Assembly (NCBI GenBank): GCA_902762615.1
Contig: CACWOX010000039.1
Location: 1 to 35,049, forward strand
Direction: 5' to 3'
Source of the DNA: an uncultured Ruminococcus sp.
Lineage (GTDB): Bacteria; Bacillota; Clostridia; Oscillospirales; Acutalibacteraceae
Length of the DNA stretch: 35,049 nucleotides
Shown: positions 1-8,036 of the stretch, piece after piece
Numbering within the stretch: position 1 is the first letter of the stretch
How the letters are laid out: each line of letters begins with the position of its first letter
The notes under the pieces: generated by a model
The model's database searches: none
What the model was told of the DNA's origin: nothing
The model's input: the letters and a program-made list of their open reading frames with translations, nothing else
Translations under genes and position numbers: made by a program

Positions 1-77
1 TCACCACTGCCGATGCCAGAACCAAACTTATATCTTTATATCCTACTTTTCCTCAATGTAATTCTCTATAACTATAA

Positions 78-278
78 ATGTCATCGTGTCACTACACTAT
101 GACCGTCAAAACGACTGAACACGGCTGGACACTTGAATATCACATTGATGCTCCTCCGTCTCCTGTGCCGAAGACAGGCGAAGATTTCCCGTGGCTGCCG
201 ATAGTGCTTCTTTTGGTTTCCGGTACGGCGCTTGTGATTTTCGGTATTGTATCGAGAAGAAAACATCATGACCGATAA
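78..278 (+). pseudogene. C-terminal stub of a sortase-anchored (Cna_B-like) surface protein
   Basis: A 66-residue reading frame that looks like only the tail of a cell-wall-anchored protein. Residues 6-24 resemble the last strands of a Cna_B-type domain (YTMTVKTTEHGW). Residues 30-35 (VPKTGE) are a variant of the LPXTG sortase signal. A hydrophobic segment follows at about 39-58, and then a basic tail (RRKHHDR). There is no signal peptide. Stop codons lie just upstream in the same frame, and no clear ribosome binding site precedes the ATG. I read it as the remnant of a larger gene, though a genuine small wall-anchored peptide cannot be excluded. It overlaps the following sortase-like gene by 11 bases, the usual substrate-then-sortase order. 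The sorting signal is clear; the reading as a remnant is inference. Confidence 0.5.
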
Positions 279-861
279 ACCGAGATTCGATTTGAATAGA
301 ATTCTCAACAGTCTGGCAATCCTTATAGGCGTCCTTCTCATTGCGGCTGCCGTCGGATTAATCATCGCACAGTTTGATTTTAATGAAAAGCAGTCCGCAC
401 AAAGCGTGGTGAACGCATTGGAAGCGATTATTCCGGCGAGGAAGAAAGCACTTCCCGAACCGCATTACGGTGGAGATATGCCGAGCGCAGAGATTGGCAG
501 GGAAAATTTTGTCGGGCTGCTCGAGGTAGAGCAGTACAATTGTCTGCTGCCTGTGGGAGCCAACTGGACGGAATCCGACATCAAACGGTTTCTGTTATCC
601 TATAGCGGGAATATATACAATCGCAATTTTGTCATTGGCGGCAGCAGTCAGAGCGGTCAGCTTGACTTTGCAGATGAAATAGAAATCGGTACATCGGTGA
701 AATTCACCGATCTCTACGGGCACGAATTCTGCTATGAGGTGAGCATGGTGAATCATGCCGACAGCATTAACGCAATAAAATCGGACAATGACGACCTCAC
801 TTTCTTTGCCCGATCAAGAATCACATCAAAATATGTTATTATTCGCTGCAGGTTGTCTTAA
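268..861 (+). CDS. Catalytically degenerate sortase-like membrane protein
   Basis: The 197-aa protein has an N-terminal membrane segment (about residues 13-34) and a C-terminal sortase-type beta-barrel. Recognisable pieces are VGLLEVEQYNCLLPV (82-96), YSGNIYNRNFVI (112-123), VKFTDLYGHEFCYEV (144-158), LTFF (177-180) and YVIIRC (189-194). These match the clostridial sortase layout in which NxVIxAH carries the catalytic His, LTLFTC the Cys and SR the Arg. Here the three positions read Ser126, Arg182 and Lys188, so all catalytic residues appear lost although the frame is intact. I chose the ATG at 268, preceded by GAGAAG, over a TTG at 247. Translation is probably coupled to the upstream anchor stub. 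It is either a decaying sortase or a non-catalytic relative that binds sorting signals. Fold assignment is moderately sure; loss of the catalytic residues is read directly. Confidence 0.6.
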   Translation: MTDKPRFDLNRILNSLAILIGVLLIAAAVGLIIAQFDFNEKQSAQSVVNALEAIIPARKKALPEPHYGGDMPSAEIGRENFVGLLEVEQYNCLLPVGANWTESDIKRFLLSYSGNIYNRNFVIGGSSQSGQLDFADEIEIGTSVKFTDLYGHEFCYEVSMVNHADSINAIKSDNDDLTFFARSRITSKYVIIRCRLS

Positions 862-1131
862 TGGCAATCTGTGGCTTTTTTTATCTCAGCGAGTTGCCAA
901 TAAACAGCTGTCAACACGCATTGTGGAAAAAAATACAAAAAATCAAAGCCATTCAACCTTGATATGATTTATCCCGTATTTTTCCCGCGTTCCGGACATT
1001 TTATCAGTGCCATTATATTTTCAGGAAGAATGAATATTGATATTATTGTGTTCCTGTGTTAAAATATATATAAATTTACAGATAATGCAGTCCATGGGGA
1101 GATTTTTTCACCCAAGGGGGTCTTTTCAATC
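862..1131 (+). promoter_or_regulatory. Intergenic region with sigma-A promoter for the DUF4132 unit
   Basis: The -35 is TTGATA at 1037-1042, followed by a 17-base spacer and the -10 TAAAAT at 1060-1065, so transcription should begin near 1072. The ribosome binding site AAGGGGG lies at 1114-1120, before the ATG at 1132. Nothing else supportable was seen in the AT-rich 862-1036 stretch, and no convincing terminator follows the sortase-like gene. Confidence 0.6.
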
Positions 1132-1554
1132 ATGACTGAAATCAGCGTCAATGTAAAGTCGGCAGCGACCAAGAAGAATAAGATAAAGACCGTTCTCATT
1201 CCCTACGACGAGGGAATCACCGATGTGCGAGGGTTGATTGAAGCAACTGTAGCGTATTGCGTCACCCAATACAATCAGCGCATGGAGAGCAGCGAATTGC
1301 TCAAAGCTCTTTCGACCCAACAGATAGAGAACAGTGCTTCGCAGGGAAAGGTCTCCTTCGGTGTAAATTACGGCGATAAGAAAGCGGATTTATCCAAGGC
1401 AACCGCCGACGCGCTGGAAGCATTCGCCGACGGTACAGCCGTTATTTTTGCCGATGACAAGCGGCTCAAAGCACTTGATGAAAGCATAGATATCAACGCA
1501 ATAAAAAGCTTCACCTTCGTAAAGCTCACAATGCTTGCGGGCAGAATGTGGTAA
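1132..1554 (+). CDS. Small conserved protein paired with DUF4132 protein (possible beta-grasp fold)
   Basis: A 140-aa soluble protein with no signal peptide or membrane segment. The N-terminus (ISVNVKSAATKKNKIKTVLI) suggests a beta-hairpin, and residues 30-46 a helix. The C-terminus reads LDESIDINAIKSFTFVKLTM and ends AGRMW. This order of hairpin, helix and a final strand after a turn, close to the C-terminus, resembles ubiquitin-like/MoaD-type beta-grasp proteins, but that is inference from pattern and there is no terminal Gly-Gly. It is preceded by its own promoter and a strong ribosome binding site. It lies 28 bases upstream of the 1700-aa gene, so the two are almost certainly co-transcribed. 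I believe small proteins ending in a similar LAGR-aromatic motif recur beside DUF4132-type genes in other bacteria, but I could not verify this. Function unknown. Confidence 0.7.
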   Translation: MTEISVNVKSAATKKNKIKTVLIPYDEGITDVRGLIEATVAYCVTQYNQRMESSELLKALSTQQIENSASQGKVSFGVNYGDKKADLSKATADALEAFADGTAVIFADDKRLKALDESIDINAIKSFTFVKLTMLAGRMW

Positions 1555-1582
1555 TGTATTATATTAAAGGAGTGTATTCTCA

Positions 1583-4500
1583 ATGGCAATACAGTCTGAA
1601 GCCGTCAATCAATATTTCAAGCAATTTTCGGAGCAGCACAAGGCGCAGCTTGATTCGCTTTCGGAAGAACAAATGCAATTTGTCAACCATGTGGTAATCG
1701 ACAATTACAACGCCTACTATGTACAGTATGAAGTCAAGATTCCGCCGCAGCGCATTGACTGCCTGTCGAACTTTGTGAAGGGGCGTTTCGGCGCGGCTGT
1801 GGATTTGCTGGTGCCGACGGAATTTGCCAGTGATTATTACCACATGCTTGACAAATTCATTCAGTTCCAGTATGACGAAACCTACTACCGCCGCAGCTTC
1901 CGCTGTTCGGATTATTACGAATTCATCGACAGAATGTACCGGCTGACCTATTCGTATTTTCTGCTGGGAGTGCTGGGCTGCACACCGGAAAATACGGATG
2001 TATTTGTGCTGAAAAATTACAATGAGCCGTTGGACGCGGTGAGAAAAAACATGTGCGGATACGGCGCCTACATCATCGCTGCGAGGATCGACGCGGGCGA
2101 TCAAAGGGTTATCAATGTGATAAAGGAAATGATAACCAGTGAAAACAACGCTGCCATTCTCACCACTGAGGTGATAAGGGGAATCATCTGTTCGTCAGAC
2201 GGGGAACTGCACGATCTTCTTTGCAAGCTGCTCATTGCCGCGGGACTCTCCGAGGGCTTGCGGCAGGCGATCTGCGAAGCCGCCGACGGCGGCACGCCGC
2301 AGGCGTTTATCAAAATCATGAACGTCATCAGGGAACACAATTTTGTCCGCTTTGCCTCCGTCAAGCGTGCCATCGGCACATGGACGGCGCTTTGCCGCTG
2401 GGAAGACCCTGACAGACTCGCCGGAAAGATAGTGGACGGCATTGTTTACGCCCTTGAAAGCCGTGAAAATGCCATTGCTCTTGTGGGAGCGGACGACCCT
2501 GTTGACATTTACCTCGGACTCTGGGGATTAGGCTTCTACAACGTGGAGGACGCGCTGAACGTCATTCTGGACCTTACAGGCGTGAACGGCAGTCAAAGCG
2601 GAACCATGATGCAGCTGCTCACCGTGGGCTATTTCTGCCGCAATCTGAATTATGGGGACGTAACCGCCAAAGCCGCCGTTGCCGTGGTGGAAGCCTTTCC
2701 GGAGGACTACAGGCTCTTTTCCCTGTACGACAATCTGTATATATTCAGACACTATGACGACAAAACCGCTTCACGCGTTCAGCGTGAGCTTCACGGCGAC
2801 AAGGCTCTTGCGGCAGAGCATTACAACATAATGCTGAATATGTACCATATCATGCCGCAGAAAAAAGTGGAATTTTCCCCTATGCTTTATCCGTGGTATG
2901 CAAGCTATATGAGCAAAAGCATTCTGCTGCTCTGTATGCTGAATGCCGCCATTGCCGCAGAGGACGACGGGAAAGTGGATTTCGTCAGCGGCAAACTGGG
3001 CGAGATAGAATCCGGCTACCGTTCGAGCGCACTGGAAAAAATCGCCGAAAGGCTGACCACCCAGAAACAACGCGACACGGTGATCAACGCCGTCGCAGAC
3101 CGTGACGGTTATACGCGCAAAAAGGCGGTAGAGGCGCTCAAAAAGAATGGACTTTTCAGCTGCGAATACGCTGTCATTGAAAAATTCGCCAAATACAAGA
3201 CAGCCGACCTGCGCGAGGGTATTATTGAGCTGCTCAAGCGCCGCGACGCCAGCGGGCTGAATGAAAGCATTATGCGTATGCTGCCTTCCAAGGACGAAAA
3301 TATCCGACTCGCCTCGCTCGATCTGCTCCAATACGCCATCGGTCAGCACAGGGATTTCGATTACGCCGAGGCAAAGGCTCTTGCAGCCGCCATTCCGTCC
3401 CCGAGCGAGCGCGAGGAAATCCTGCTGGGCGAGATCATCGGCGGTTCGTCCTCCGCCGAGGTGACGAAGGAAAACGGCTACGGACTTTATGACCCGAAGG
3501 CAACGCTTACGCCGGTTGAATTCCAGCCCAATCCTCAGACGGTTAGGGACTATCTTTCTATCACACCCGACGAACATGAAAAAATATACCTCGCTTTTAT
3601 GAAACTGATTGACGACAACGCTGAGCTTGAATTCAAGGATGCTTCGGGCGAGGAGCATCTTTTAGGCACATTCAGCGGAACATTCATCCAGCCTTACTGG
3701 ACTTACCGCAGCGTTGATAAGGCGACGTTGTATGAAAAAATCCCCTGTCATGACCTTTGGGCGAAATTCTACTGTGATACTATCCAAACGAAGCAGCGCT
3801 TCTGGGCGGTGTATATCGGGCGCATGGACACACGAACCGGCGATATCGCCAAGGTAACAGATGATTCGATCGGCAGGCTCATGGACGGAATATTCGGCAG
3901 CATGCCGTTTTCCGGGGTGGAAAAGCGGCTCTGTGAAAAGGATGAGCGCTTTGGAAACCGGTACTTCTGGTACGTGTTCAGAGCGGCACTGGAAAGCATC
4001 GCAAGCGAATTTCACCTGACGCTGCCGTTAGAGATCATTCGGCAGGTTATCGCGTACTTTGCCAAGGAAGTGTCCTACGATGATCTGTGGCTGGAAAGAG
4101 CGAACAGCCCGAAGGACACGTGGAACGGCAAGAAATACAACATTCTCAGATACAGCCTGCCGGAGTTTTTTATTGACCAGATCCGGGAGCGGATGCATGA
4201 GGACTTTGAAGTGAATTTCCGTCTGCTTCACGAACTTGCTTTAAAAAATGACCCTTTGGGACATCTGGAAAAGGGAGATATCCACGAGCACGAGGTACGC
4301 CACATCAATCCTCAGATAGCGTATTATGTCAAAGCCTGCGACGATGGAATCATCAGCGAGGATATTCTTTATAAAACGCTGCTCGAGAGCTTCGGCGTGC
4401 GGGAAGCCGTGTCAAGGCTGGCGCCCTTTGTCTCCGGCAGGTTCAACAGGTATATTGCAGCAGAGCGCTATGCATTTTATTCGGTTTTAGGGGACGAATA

Positions 4501-6685
4501 TAAAGAACAGCTCGATGAAGGCGAGCTGCCCACCGATTCGGAGTTTTTCAAGTTCGGCAACGGCATAGCTTCAAAGCTCATAGAAAAAATACTCGATGTC
4601 GAGCTAAAGCGCGGCGACAGCGAGACGGTCTTTTCCAAAGTGGTTATCAGAATCGGTCAAATATACGGCATGGACCGGCTGATGGAGATATTGAAGGCAT
4701 TTGGCAGCGACACCATCAGCCGCACTTCCTATTGGTACGGCAATACCATAAGCAAAAAGCAATCGCTCAGCCACCTGTTGGGCGTGTGCTATCCGGCAGC
4801 CGGAGACAATGCCAAAATGCTTGCCGAATACATGAAAAAATCCAAGATAAAGCCCGACCGTCTTATTGAAGTGGCGATGTATTCGCCGCAATGGATAGAC
4901 ATTGTCGCGGAATATCTCGGTATTGAAGGCATGAAGAGCGGCTGCTATTACTTCATGGCTCATACGGCGGCAGCCATCAGCGAACGCACCAAGGCGATCA
5001 TTGCCAAATACACACCCCTCACCAAGGAAGAACTCAACGGCGGCTGCTTTGATGCGAACTGGTTCCGTGAGGCGTATGACATTCTGGGCGAAAAGACCTT
5101 TGATAAGCTCTACAAGGCGGCGAAGTACACCTCCGACAACAATATGCACACCCGCGCGCGCAAATTTGCCGATGCGGCTTTAGGCAAGATGGACATTGCC
5201 GCCACCGAAGCGACAATTAACGAAAAGCGCAACAAAGACCTTCTGCTCAGCTTTGCGATTATTCCCTCAAAGGGGAAGAAGGACATATTGCAGCGGTACG
5301 AATTCATTCAGAATTTTGCGAGAGAAAGCAAACAGTTCGGCGCTCAGAGGCGTGCCAGCGAAGGGGCTGCGGCGCAGTTTGCCTTAAAGAATCTCGCCGT
5401 GACCGCCGGATATTCCGACGACACGCGGCTGACGCTCTCAATGGAAACACAGCTTGTGCGGGAGCATATGGATTATTTCGAGCCAAATGATATCGGCGGC
5501 TATGACGTGATGATTGCGGTCGAGGACGGCAAGCCTGCGCTGCAATTCGCCAAGGGCGGCAAGGCGCTCAAATCCGCTCCGGCTGCCATCAAGAAAGATG
5601 CAGCCTTTGTGGAGATGAAGGCATTCTGCGACAAGCTCCGGCAGCAGTACAGCCGCACGGTGAAAATGTTTGAGCTTGCCATGGAGGAGCGCAGTATCTT
5701 CGGATTGAACGAGCTTCTTATGCTGTGTGAAAATCCGGTCATTCAGTCCATCGTGGAAAATCTGGTGTTTGTTTCGGCGGAAGGGGAATTTGTCAGCGGT
5801 ATGATTTCGGGCGGCAAATTCACAGACGAAAAAGGCAATTACCTTGCCATGAACGGTGAAAATGATAAAAACATGCGCGTTGCGCACCCCTTCGATCTGT
5901 ATGAACACAAGGTGTGGGCGGATTGGCAGCAATTGTTCCTTGAGAGGGGAGAGAAGGAGGGCATACGCCAGCCCTTCCGTCAGGTGTTCCGGGAGCTTTA
6001 TGTCAAGCTGCCCGAAGAGCTTGACAAGGAAAAATCGCTCATGTTCGCCGGCAATCAGATACAGACTGCCCGTACGGTCGGCGCGTTGAAGAACCGCCGC
6101 TGGATAGCCGATTATGAGGACGGATTGCAGAAGGTATATTACAAGGACGACATTATCGCCGGCATTTATGCTGTGGCGGACTGGTTCTCTCCGAGCGACA
6201 TAGAAGCGCCGACTCTCGAGGGTGTATTCTTCGTCAACCGACGCACCTATGAGCCGATAAAGCTCAAGGACATTCCCGACATCGTCTATTCCGAGGTCAT
6301 GCGCGACGTGGATTTAGCGGTAAGCGTTGCCCACGCCGGCGGAGTCGATCCCGAAACCAGCCATTCCACCGTGGAAATGCGCAAGGTGATTCTGGAATTC
6401 AACCTGAAGCTCTTCGGCGTAAGCAATGTGACGCTCGACAAAAATCATGCGATTATCCAGGGAAAGCACGGCAGATATTCCATTCACCTCGGCAGCGGCG
6501 TGATACACAAATTCGGCGGACATCAGATCAACGTGCTTGCGGTTCAGAGCGGCAAAAAGAGCAAGCTCTTCCTGCCCTTTATCGACGAGGATCCCAAAAC
6601 CGCCGAGATAATGACCAAGGTGCTCACATTTGCACAGGACGATAAGATCAAAGACCCTTATATTATGCATCAGATTGCAGACTGA
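1583..6685 (+). CDS. Giant DUF4132-family protein (1700 aa)
   Basis: A very large cytoplasmic protein without signal peptide or obvious membrane segments. The N-terminal two thirds look alpha-helical, with HEAT-like repeats around residues 500-600 (DGYTRKKAVEALKKNGL and following helices). The C-terminus carries the DUF4132 signature: RVAHPFDLYEHKVWADWQ followed by QPFRQVFRELYVKLP at about 1430-1475, then ALKNRRWIADYEDGLQKVYY at about 1495. It ends in the module that usually follows DUF4132 (SEVMRDVDLAVSVAHAGGVD, HLGSGVIHK, FLPFIDEDPKTAEIMTKV; DUF7737-like). A strong AAAGGAG precedes the ATG by 9 bases. The family is related to the E. coli MolR/YehI group, whose biochemical role is not established. 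The helical-repeat architecture suggests a scaffold. Family assignment is fairly confident; function unknown. Confidence 0.85.
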   Translation: MAIQSEAVNQYFKQFSEQHKAQLDSLSEEQMQFVNHVVIDNYNAYYVQYEVKIPPQRIDCLSNFVKGRFGAAVDLLVPTEFASDYYHMLDKFIQFQYDETYYRRSFRCSDYYEFIDRMYRLTYSYFLLGVLGCTPENTDVFVLKNYNEPLDAVRKNMCGYGAYIIAARIDAGDQRVINVIKEMITSENNAAILTTEVIRGIICSSDGELHDLLCKLLIAAGLSEGLRQAICEAADGGTPQAFIKIMNVIREHNFVRFASVKRAIGTWTALCRWEDPDRLAGKIVDGIVYALESRENAIALVGADDPVDIYLGLWGLGFYNVEDALNVILDLTGVNGSQSGTMMQLLTVGYFCRNLNYGDVTAKAAVAVVEAFPEDYRLFSLYDNLYIFRHYDDKTASRVQRELHGDKALAAEHYNIMLNMYHIMPQKKVEFSPMLYPWYASYMSKSILLLCMLNAAIAAEDDGKVDFVSGKLGEIESGYRSSALEKIAERLTTQKQRDTVINAVADRDGYTRKKAVEALKKNGLFSCEYAVIEKFAKYKTADLREGIIELLKRRDASGLNESIMRMLPSKDENIRLASLDLLQYAIGQHRDFDYAEAKALAAAIPSPSEREEILLGEIIGGSSSAEVTKENGYGLYDPKATLTPVEFQPNPQTVRDYLSITPDEHEKIYLAFMKLIDDNAELEFKDASGEEHLLGTFSGTFIQPYWTYRSVDKATLYEKIPCHDLWAKFYCDTIQTKQRFWAVYIGRMDTRTGDIAKVTDDSIGRLMDGIFGSMPFSGVEKRLCEKDERFGNRYFWYVFRAALESIASEFHLTLPLEIIRQVIAYFAKEVSYDDLWLERANSPKDTWNGKKYNILRYSLPEFFIDQIRERMHEDFEVNFRLLHELALKNDPLGHLEKGDIHEHEVRHINPQIAYYVKACDDGIISEDILYKTLLESFGVREAVSRLAPFVSGRFNRYIAAERYAFYSVLGDEYKEQLDEGELPTDSEFFKFGNGIASKLIEKILDVELKRGDSETVFSKVVIRIGQIYGMDRLMEILKAFGSDTISRTSYWYGNTISKKQSLSHLLGVCYPAAGDNAKMLAEYMKKSKIKPDRLIEVAMYSPQWIDIVAEYLGIEGMKSGCYYFMAHTAAAISERTKAIIAKYTPLTKEELNGGCFDANWFREAYDILGEKTFDKLYKAAKYTSDNNMHTRARKFADAALGKMDIAATEATINEKRNKDLLLSFAIIPSKGKKDILQRYEFIQNFARESKQFGAQRRASEGAAAQFALKNLAVTAGYSDDTRLTLSMETQLVREHMDYFEPNDIGGYDVMIAVEDGKPALQFAKGGKALKSAPAAIKKDAAFVEMKAFCDKLRQQYSRTVKMFELAMEERSIFGLNELLMLCENPVIQSIVENLVFVSAEGEFVSGMISGGKFTDEKGNYLAMNGENDKNMRVAHPFDLYEHKVWADWQQLFLERGEKEGIRQPFRQVFRELYVKLPEELDKEKSLMFAGNQIQTARTVGALKNRRWIADYEDGLQKVYYKDDIIAGIYAVADWFSPSDIEAPTLEGVFFVNRRTYEPIKLKDIPDIVYSEVMRDVDLAVSVAHAGGVDPETSHSTVEMRKVILEFNLKLFGVSNVTLDKNHAIIQGKHGRYSIHLGSGVIHKFGGHQINVLAVQSGKKSKLFLPFIDEDPKTAEIMTKVLTFAQDDKIKDPYIMHQIAD

Positions 6686-6722
6686 ATGATATTGGGATAA
6701 GTTACTAAGGAGGAGATCGGGG

Positions 6723-7796
6723 ATGTTCGGAGCCAACCCCAGATCATATACTGATCAAGCCAATGAACATGACATATTACAATTAATGCGTGGGTTTGGA
6801 ATACTATTGGTTGTTCTTCAGCATGCTTTTATTCTTTACCTTGATTCAGATGCGGCTCTGACCTTTGTAAATATATGCGTATTTATTGACGTTCATGTTT
6901 TTATGTTTGTTTCGGGATATTTGTTCCAAAAAAACAGTGAAAAATACCGCGAAATGGGAATGCTGCAATTTACAAAAAAGAAGTTTAATTCGCTTATGGT
7001 TCCATACTTGTTTTGGGAAAGCGTTTTATATTTCGGCACCTTCTTTTTGTACCTGCTATCAGACTGGTACGGAGTCAACGTCGTAGACGAGTTAGGTTTC
7101 CAAAGGCTTTCGCTGTCGGATATCTTTGTGAGTTTTTTGACATACAGGTATTCCTATATCGAATTGTACTGGTTTCTGTTTGCCTTGTTCTGGGTGTTTG
7201 TTATCAATTATTCCTTTCTTAAATTTTCACACAGAATAGAGTTTATTGTCATTTGTTCCTTACTGTTTGCGATATTGTCTATGTATTTAAAGAGTGACAA
7301 CTACATTCTCACCAAGATGGGAAGAAGCATTTTAACATTTGGATTTGGCAGACTGTTTCAAAAGTACAGGCTTGAGAGAGTATTCATAAAGAACTGGATA
7401 TTGCTGATCATTTCTTTGATTTCTTTTGATTATCTGTTTTGTGTGTATGTCGAAATCCGCAATACCCCGCTGAGAATTATTTATAAGAACTACAAGATCT
7501 CCTTAATCGGTATATTAGGCATATTGATTTTCTTTATTATAAGCACGTTTTTAGCGTCGTATCCATTCAAGCTGACCAAAGCAATTATTATCTTAGGAAA
7601 TTATTCCCTGCCGATTTATCTGCTGCATAATCCGTGGATCGTTCATACCAGCAATATGGCGGCAAAGATGCTGTCCGTGCCGGATGAAATAGGCGTGGTG
7701 GCATCTACCGTCTTGGGAATCGCTGTGCCGATATTGCTATACAAGTATGTGATTAAAAAGAATGCGTTGATTTCGCGCATTACTCTGGGAATATAA
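6723..7796 (+). CDS. Acyltransferase family 3 (OafA/YrhL-type) membrane protein
   Basis: A 357-aa polytopic membrane protein of the acyltransferase-3 family, which transfers acetyl or other acyl groups onto surface polysaccharides, peptidoglycan or lipids. The N-terminus has the family signature: LQLMRGFGILLVVLQHAF (catalytic-type His in the first membrane helix), then FIDVHVFMFVSGYLF. About ten hydrophobic segments follow, and the last part (GNYSLPIYLLHNPWIV) matches the family's C-terminal motif. A strong AAGGAGGAG at about 6708 precedes the ATG. It starts 37 bases after the DUF4132 gene and could be read from the same message. Base composition is clearly more AT-rich than either neighbour, which suggests separate acquisition. 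The substrate cannot be told from sequence. Confidence 0.85.
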   Translation: MFGANPRSYTDQANEHDILQLMRGFGILLVVLQHAFILYLDSDAALTFVNICVFIDVHVFMFVSGYLFQKNSEKYREMGMLQFTKKKFNSLMVPYLFWESVLYFGTFFLYLLSDWYGVNVVDELGFQRLSLSDIFVSFLTYRYSYIELYWFLFALFWVFVINYSFLKFSHRIEFIVICSLLFAILSMYLKSDNYILTKMGRSILTFGFGRLFQKYRLERVFIKNWILLIISLISFDYLFCVYVEIRNTPLRIIYKNYKISLIGILGILIFFIISTFLASYPFKLTKAIIILGNYSLPIYLLHNPWIVHTSNMAAKMLSVPDEIGVVASTVLGIAVPILLYKYVIKKNALISRITLGI

Positions 7797-7807
7797 GTGC
7801 ATTAAAC

Positions 7808-7877
7808 AATACAAGCAATATAAGCATATAAGCATATAAGCAATATAAGCAATATAAGCAATATAAGCAATATAAGC
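7808..7877 (+). repeat. Tandem repeat of AATATAAGC (eight 8-9 bp units)
   Basis: Eight head-to-tail units: AATACAAGC, AATATAAGC, two 8-base ATATAAGC units, then four AATATAAGC. The tract begins 11 bases after the acyltransferase stop codon. The end of that gene already reads AATATAAG (7790-7797), so the array may have grown from the stop-codon region. It is too short and spacerless to be CRISPR. Similar TAAGC-containing tracts occur at three other places in the window. Confidence 0.9.
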
Positions 7878-7886
7878 AATAATATT

Positions 7887-8030
7887 CAAAAAAATCCTCC
7901 GATTTTTTTAGTTTATTTAAGTATATTTAAGTTAAGGCATTTAAAATAAAGCCATAAGGTTCGGGAGAGAATAAAAACGAACCGAAAAACTTAAATCATC
8001 TGAAAATAAAAACTAAAATAATCGGAGGTA
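7887..8030 (+). promoter_or_regulatory. Leader of beta-helix surface protein with anti-Shine-Dalgarno element
   Basis: CCTCCGATT at 7896-7904 is an exact complement of AATCGGAGG at 8020-8028, which contains the Shine-Dalgarno sequence 8 bases before the ATG at 8037. The flanking A and T runs could extend the pairing. Between them lies a short hairpin, GGTTCG (7958-7963) with CGAACC (7978-7983). The first element also forms a local A/T hairpin (AAAAAATC/GATTTTTT) that could act as a weak terminator for the upstream gene. No clear promoter was found, so it is uncertain that 7896 lies in the same transcript. Confidence 0.4.
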
Positions 8031-8036
8031 TTTATT

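Noticed and set aside
2771-3658. 295-codon open frame antisense to the DUF4132 gene
   Set aside because: It mirrors a strongly coding plus-strand frame, has no ribosome site and a composition unlike real proteins (rich in Arg, His, Val); a shadow of GC-rich codons.
7808-7877. CRISPR array
   Set aside because: Units are 8-9 bases with no spacers and there are no cas genes; it is a simple tandem repeat.
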